Assembly (NCBI GenBank): GCA_964555675.1
Contig: CAZKTU010000254.1
Coordinates: forward strand, 1-9,348
DNA: 9,348 nucleotides
Direction: 5' to 3'
Source of the DNA: CAIWXH01 sp964555675
GTDB lineage: Bacteria > Chloroflexota > Chloroflexia > Chloroflexales > Chloroflexaceae
Shown: piece by piece, positions 6,000-9,348 of the stretch
Layout of the letters: each line of letters opens with the position of its first letter
Numbering within the stretch: position 1 is the stretch's first letter
Program-made: the position numbers and the translations under genes
Notes under the pieces: generated by a model
Databases searched by the model: none
Told to the model about the DNA's origin: nothing
What the model saw: the letters and a program-made list of their open reading frames with translations, nothing else

Positions 6000-6706
6000 G
6001 CCCTCTGCTGACATGGCTTCGCCGGCGCGACCCGCCCGACTTCGTGCGCGCCTACGAGGCGGGGCCCTGGCCCGGCCCGCAGCTGCCCTGGCGCGAGGTC
6101 GGCTTTGTGGTCCTCGATATCGAGACCAGCGGCCTCGATGCGCGGCGCGACGCCATCCTGTCCGTCGGCCTGCTTGGCGTCGAGGGCGGGCGCCTGCGCC
6201 TCGATACGCGCTGGTCGACCCTCGCGCGCCCCCCGGCGGGGCTGCTGGTGGGCGGCGAATCGATCCGCATCCACGGCCTCACCAGGGCCGAGCTGGCCGA
6301 GGCGCCCTCCCTCGAGGCGGTGCTGCCCGAGCTGCTGGGCCTGCTGCGGGGCCGCGCTCTGGTGGTCCACGTGGCCGGGGTCGATGTGGCCTTCCTCGAC
6401 GCGGCCCTGCGCGCGCACTACGGGGCGCGCCTGCGCGGCCCCATCCTCGACACGGCTCGCCTGGCTATGGCCTTGCACGAGCGCGCCCAGCTGCTCGGCG
6501 AGGTGGCGCCCGGCACGCCCGCGCCGCCGATACAGCTGCGGGCCCTGGCTGGCCGCCTGGGCCTGCCGGTCTATGGCGAGCACGACGCCCTGAGCGACGC
6601 CCTGACCACGGCCCAGGTCTTTCTCGCCCAGGCTACCCGCCTCGAGCAGCAGGGCGCGGGGAGCCTGGGCGGGCTGCTGCGGGCCGGGGGCGTGCGCCGC
6701 GGCTAG
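5996..6706 (+). CDS. DEDDh 3'-5' exonuclease (DnaQ / RNase T superfamily)
   Basis: About 236 residues. All exonuclease motifs are visible (numbering from 5996): ExoI VVLDIETSGLD with Asp41 and Glu43; ExoII around LVVHVAGVDVAFL, His125 and Asp130; ExoIII HDALSDA with His196 and Asp201, giving the DEDDh set. Such enzymes remove nucleotides from 3' ends of DNA or RNA using two metal ions; the substrate cannot be assigned here. It is a stand-alone exonuclease, shorter than replicative fusions and without a helicase or polymerase part. The start is uncertain. The frame has no ATG/GTG/TTG near the beginning of the homologous region. A CTG at 5996 overlaps the TGA of the upstream gene and has GAGAGG (5985-5990) five bases upstream. 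A GTG at 6044 would give 220 residues and drop the N-terminal TWLRRRDPPDF segment. The junction implies translational coupling with the DUF294 gene. Confidence 0.88.
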   Translation: MSPLLTWLRRRDPPDFVRAYEAGPWPGPQLPWREVGFVVLDIETSGLDARRDAILSVGLLGVEGGRLRLDTRWSTLARPPAGLLVGGESIRIHGLTRAELAEAPSLEAVLPELLGLLRGRALVVHVAGVDVAFLDAALRAHYGARLRGPILDTARLAMALHERAQLLGEVAPGTPAPPIQLRALAGRLGLPVYGEHDALSDALTTAQVFLAQATRLEQQGAGSLGGLLRAGGVRRG

Positions 6707-6724
6707 GGACACCCCGCCCTCAGG

Positions 6725-6730
6725 TATAAT
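6725..6730 (+). promoter_or_regulatory. -10 box of probable korAB promoter
   Basis: An exact TATAAT lies 47 bases before the korA start. No good -35 is present 16-18 bases upstream, so activity may depend on an activator. It overlaps an upstream in-frame ATG (6729), which is therefore unlikely to be the korA start. Confidence 0.5.
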
Positions 6731-6739
6731 GGGGCCAGT

Positions 6740-6755
6740 CGCTCGACGTCGAGCG
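6740..6755. promoter_or_regulatory. Perfect 16-bp palindrome at the predicted korAB transcript start (candidate operator)
   Basis: CGCTCGACGTCGAGCG is a perfect palindrome that begins nine bases after the TATAAT box, so it covers the first transcribed bases. This is a classic position for a repressor operator. In RNA it could also form a 5' stem, with flanking GTC/GAC adding pairs. The binding protein is unknown. Confidence 0.5.
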
Positions 6756-6776
6756 CGACGCCATCGCGAGGAAGCT

Positions 6777-8669
6777 ATGGGCACTCAGACTGCATCACCG
6801 ACGAGCGTGAACGATGTCGCAATCGTCGCCGCGACGGTCAATGGCTCGGGCAGCCAGACCGCCAACACGGCGATCATCCGCGCGATCTTCCGCATGGGCC
6901 TGCCGGTCAACGGCAAGAACCTCTTCCCCTCCAACATCCAGGGCGAGCCGACCTGGTTCACCATCCGCGTGAGCGCCGCCGGCTACACCGCCCGCCCCGC
7001 CCAGGTGCCCATCCTGGCGGCCTTCAACCCGCGCACCGCCGAGGCCGACCTGGCCGCGCTGCCCCCCGACGGGATCTGCCTCTACCCCGGCGATGGCCCC
7101 TGGCGACCGTCGCGCGTGGATGTCGCCGGCTTGCCCCTGCCGGTCAAAGAGCTGGTGGCCGCCGGCGGCTTCGAGCCGCGCATGCGCGAGTACGGGGCGA
7201 ATATGGTCTACGTTGGGGCCCTCGCCGCCCTGATCGGGATCGAGCTGCCCGAGCTGCGCGCGGCCCTCGCCCACCACTTCAAGGGCAAGCCCAGGCCCGT
7301 CGAGCAGAACTTCGCCGTGGTCCAGGCCGCCCACGACTGGCTCCTGGCGCAGATGGCCGGCGGCGAGCTGTCGGCCCTCGTCAGCCGCCTGGCGTCGCGC
7401 TACAGGCTGCAGCGGGTCGAGGCGCCCGCCGAGCGCATCCTGATCGACGGGAATACGGCCGGGGCCCTCGGCGCGATCTATGGCGGGGTGAGTGTGGTGG
7501 CCTGGTACCCGATCACCCCGGCCACGGGGCTCGCCGACGCTCTGCTGCACTTCCTGCCGCGCCTGCGGGGCGGCCCCGACGGCGCGCCGAGCTATGCGGT
7601 GGTGCAGGCCGAGGACGAGATCGCCGCCCTCGGCATGGTGGTCGGCGCGGGCTGGGCCGGCGCCAGGGCCATGACCAGCACCTCGGGCCCCGGTATCTCG
7701 CTGATGACCGAGTTCGCCGGCCTGGCCTACTTCGCCGAGATCCCCAGCGTGATCTGGGATGTGCAGCGGGTTGGTCCCAGCACCGGCATGCCCACGCGCA
7801 CCTCGCAGGGCGACCTGATCTCGACTTACTTCCTCGGCCACGGCGACACCCGCCACGTGGTGCTGCTGCCCGGCAGCGTCGGCGAGTGCTTCGAGTTCGG
7901 CTACAAGGCCTTCGACCTTGCCGAGCGCCTGCAGACCCCCGTCTTCGTGCTCAGCGACCTCGACCTGGGCATGAACCTCTGGACCAGCCCGCCCCTGGCC
8001 TACCCCGAGCAGCCGATGGACCGCGGGAAGGTGCTCGGCCCCGAGGAGCTCGCGCGCCTGGGCCGCTTCGTGCGCTTCGCCGACCCCGAGGGCGACGGCG
8101 TCGGCGCCCGTACGCTGCCCGGCAACCCTCACCCCCTGGCCGCCACCCTCAGTCGAGGGACTGGACATAACGAGCGGAACGTCTATAGCGAGCAGCCCGA
8201 GGACTGGAAGGCCAACCTCGACCGGCTGGGCCGCAAGCACGAGACCGCCCGCCGGCTCGTGCCCCAGCCCGTGGTAGAGCTGGAGGACGGGGCCGAGATT
8301 GGCCTGGTCTGCTACGGCTCGGCGGTCTGGGCCCTGGAAGAGGCCCGCGACCTGCTGCGGGCCCGCGGCCTGCCGAGCAGCCTGATGCGCGTGCGGGCCC
8401 TGCCCCTGGGCGAGGCGGCCCGCGACTTCGTGGCCCGCCACAGGCTCTGTGTCGTGGTCGAGCTCAACCAGGACGGGCAGCTGCGCGACCTGCTGCGCCT
8501 GCACTGCCCCGAACATGCCGCCCGGCTGCTGAGTGTGGCCCACGGCGACGGGCTGCCGCTCACGGCGCCGTTCGCGGCCGAGCAGATCTGGGACGCCATT
8601 CAGATCGGCCGCGCCGGCCAGGCTGCTGAAAGGGCGCAGCCCGTGGCCGCCCTTCAGGAGAGGATATGA
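6777..8669 (+). CDS. korA: 2-oxoacid:acceptor (ferredoxin) oxidoreductase, fused gamma-alpha subunit
   Basis: 630 residues. Catalytic partner of KorB in oxidative decarboxylation of a 2-oxoacid (2-oxoglutarate or pyruvate) to acyl-CoA with reduction of ferredoxin, working in the TCA cycle or, in reverse, in CO2 fixation. The N-terminal gamma-type domain (about 10-190) carries NGSGSQTAN and the KorA-typical GKNLFPSNIQGEPTW. The alpha/pyrimidine-binding domain starts with GNTAGALGA (225-233) and YPITPATG (244-251). A characteristic SRGTGHNE stretch lies in the linker, and a C-terminal transketolase-like domain carries LVCYGSAVWALEEA and VVELNQDGQL. ATG 6777 is chosen because GAGGA lies four bases upstream and the ATG at 6729 falls inside the -10 box. 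The stop overlaps the korB start in ATGA, so the two are translationally coupled. 2-Oxoglutarate is the likely substrate by family resemblance; pyruvate cannot be excluded. Confidence 0.92.
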   Translation: MGTQTASPTSVNDVAIVAATVNGSGSQTANTAIIRAIFRMGLPVNGKNLFPSNIQGEPTWFTIRVSAAGYTARPAQVPILAAFNPRTAEADLAALPPDGICLYPGDGPWRPSRVDVAGLPLPVKELVAAGGFEPRMREYGANMVYVGALAALIGIELPELRAALAHHFKGKPRPVEQNFAVVQAAHDWLLAQMAGGELSALVSRLASRYRLQRVEAPAERILIDGNTAGALGAIYGGVSVVAWYPITPATGLADALLHFLPRLRGGPDGAPSYAVVQAEDEIAALGMVVGAGWAGARAMTSTSGPGISLMTEFAGLAYFAEIPSVIWDVQRVGPSTGMPTRTSQGDLISTYFLGHGDTRHVVLLPGSVGECFEFGYKAFDLAERLQTPVFVLSDLDLGMNLWTSPPLAYPEQPMDRGKVLGPEELARLGRFVRFADPEGDGVGARTLPGNPHPLAATLSRGTGHNERNVYSEQPEDWKANLDRLGRKHETARRLVPQPVVELEDGAEIGLVCYGSAVWALEEARDLLRARGLPSSLMRVRALPLGEAARDFVARHRLCVVVELNQDGQLRDLLRLHCPEHAARLLSVAHGDGLPLTAPFAAEQIWDAIQIGRAGQAAERAQPVAALQERI

Positions 8670-9348
8670 TGACGACCACAAAGGGACCCACCAACAGCAT
8701 CGGCCTGAGCAAGGCCGACTACAGGGGCGCCGCCTCGACCCTGTGCGCCGGCTGCGGCCACGACTCGGTCGCCAGCCAGATCGTCGCCGCGGCCTACGAG
8801 CTGGCGCTGCCGCCCCAGCGAGTCATCCGCATGAGCGGGATCGGCTGCTCGAGCAAGTCGGCGGCCTACTTCTTCGGCCGCTCGCATGGCTTTAACTCGC
8901 TGCATGGGCGCATGCCGGCGGTGACCACGGGCGCCCACATCGCCAATCATACCCTGCTGCCCCTGGCCGTCAGCGGCGACGGCGATACGGGCAGCATCGG
9001 CCTGGGCGGCTTCAAGCACCTGCTGCGCCGCAATGTGCCGATGGTTTATATTATCGAAAATAACGGGGTCTACGGCCTCACCAAGGGCCAGTTCTCGGCC
9101 ACGGCCGACCAGGGCGCGAGCCTGAAGTACGCCGGGGTCAACGCTCTGCCGCCGATCGACCTCTGCGCCGAGGCCCTGCTGGCGGGCTGCGGCTTCGTGG
9201 CTCGCTCGTTCGCCGGCGATGCCAGGCAGGTGCGCGAGCTGATCAAGGCGGCTTTCAGCTTCCACGGCACCGCCGTGATCGACGTGATCAGCCCCTGTGT
9301 GACCTTCAACAACCACGACGAGTCGACCAAGAGCTACGCCTACGGCAA
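8666..9348 (+). CDS. korB: 2-oxoacid:ferredoxin oxidoreductase beta subunit, 3' end cut by window
   Basis: 227 codons visible. The beta subunit binds thiamine diphosphate and a [4Fe-4S] cluster and completes the KorAB enzyme. The ThDP/Mg motif runs from GDGDTGSIG to ENN, followed by VYGLTKGQ. Four cysteines match the cluster ligands of the family: Cys27 and Cys30 (LCAGCGH), Cys61 (GIGCSSK) and Cys211 (SPCVTF). Two adjacent ATGs (8666, overlapping the korA stop, and 8669) are both in frame; AGGAG (8656-8660) lies five or eight bases upstream. The overlapping one is given. No separate ferredoxin-like delta subunit is visible before korA. The C-terminus and stop lie beyond the window. Confidence 0.92.
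   Translation, partial: MMTTTKGPTNSIGLSKADYRGAASTLCAGCGHDSVASQIVAAAYELALPPQRVIRMSGIGCSSKSAAYFFGRSHGFNSLHGRMPAVTTGAHIANHTLLPLAVSGDGDTGSIGLGGFKHLLRRNVPMVYIIENNGVYGLTKGQFSATADQGASLKYAGVNALPPIDLCAEALLAGCGFVARSFAGDARQVRELIKAAFSFHGTAVIDVISPCVTFNNHDESTKSYAYG

Noticed and set aside
3921..6014. 697-codon open frame on the minus strand
   Set aside because: It lies fully antisense to the DUF294 gene, has Gly/Ala/Glu/Gln-rich sequence without motifs, and arises from the high-GC codon pattern of the real gene.
6729..6776. Upstream in-frame ATG as the korA start
   Set aside because: It falls inside the TATAAT box, lacks a ribosome-binding site and adds only an Arg-rich stretch unlike the family N-terminus.
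5405..6784. 459-codon minus-strand open frame across the nucleotidyltransferase-exonuclease junction
   Set aside because: Antisense to two motif-bearing genes; no ribosome-binding site or family character seen.
6795..8681. 628-codon open frame on the minus strand
   Set aside because: Antisense shadow of korA with low-complexity composition and no recognisable domain.

Overview
The window is a GC-rich (roughly two-thirds G+C by eye) chromosomal segment with ordinary bacterial housekeeping gene content and no sign of phage, insertion sequences, CRISPR, tRNA or rRNA. The mix of RNase Y, a SpoVS-family protein, a large gamma-alpha fused 2-oxoacid:acceptor oxidoreductase with its beta subunit, and a RimI with a proline-rich insert suggests a high-GC member of the Chloroflexota (Chloroflexales-like). 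That placement is inference from gene style only; Deinococcus-Thermus or another high-GC phylum is not excluded.

Left part (1-1485, minus strand): the end of the window cuts a rimI-type N-terminal acetyltransferase. Upstream of it is a 275-residue lipoprotein built from two tandem copies of a domain of about 110 residues. A GC-rich inverted repeat lies between the two genes. Centre-left (1486-1827): a divergent control region with a recognisable sigma-70-type promoter on each strand (TTGCCC-N17-TATAAT with extended -10 leftward; TTGACA-N17-TATTAT rightward) and a stable hairpin in the rny leader.

Centre (1828-3924, plus strand): rny (RNase Y, membrane-anchored mRNA decay endonuclease) followed by spoVS. 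In Bacillus this neighbourhood is rny-ymdB-spoVS; here no ymdB lies between them. spoVS has its own extended -10 promoter, a 10-bp inverted repeat upstream, and two in-frame start codons that each have a full AGGAGG ribosome-binding site. The GGTGACA word found in the upstream repeat recurs as a tandem pair inside a long hairpin downstream of spoVS.

Right-centre (4128-6706): a two-gene translationally coupled unit. A cNMP-binding/CBS-CBS/DUF294 nucleotidyltransferase (GlnD-like) overlaps, or nearly overlaps, a DEDDh 3'-5' exonuclease of the DnaQ/RNase T superfamily. The pair resembles a sensor-writer plus eraser module of unknown substrate and is the most interesting functional unit here.

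Right end (6777-9348): korA and korB (overlapping ATGA junction) encode a 2-oxoacid:ferredoxin-type oxidoreductase, converting a 2-oxoacid plus CoA to acyl-CoA, CO2 and reduced electron carrier. They are preceded by a TATAAT box and a perfect 16-bp palindrome. korB runs off the window.
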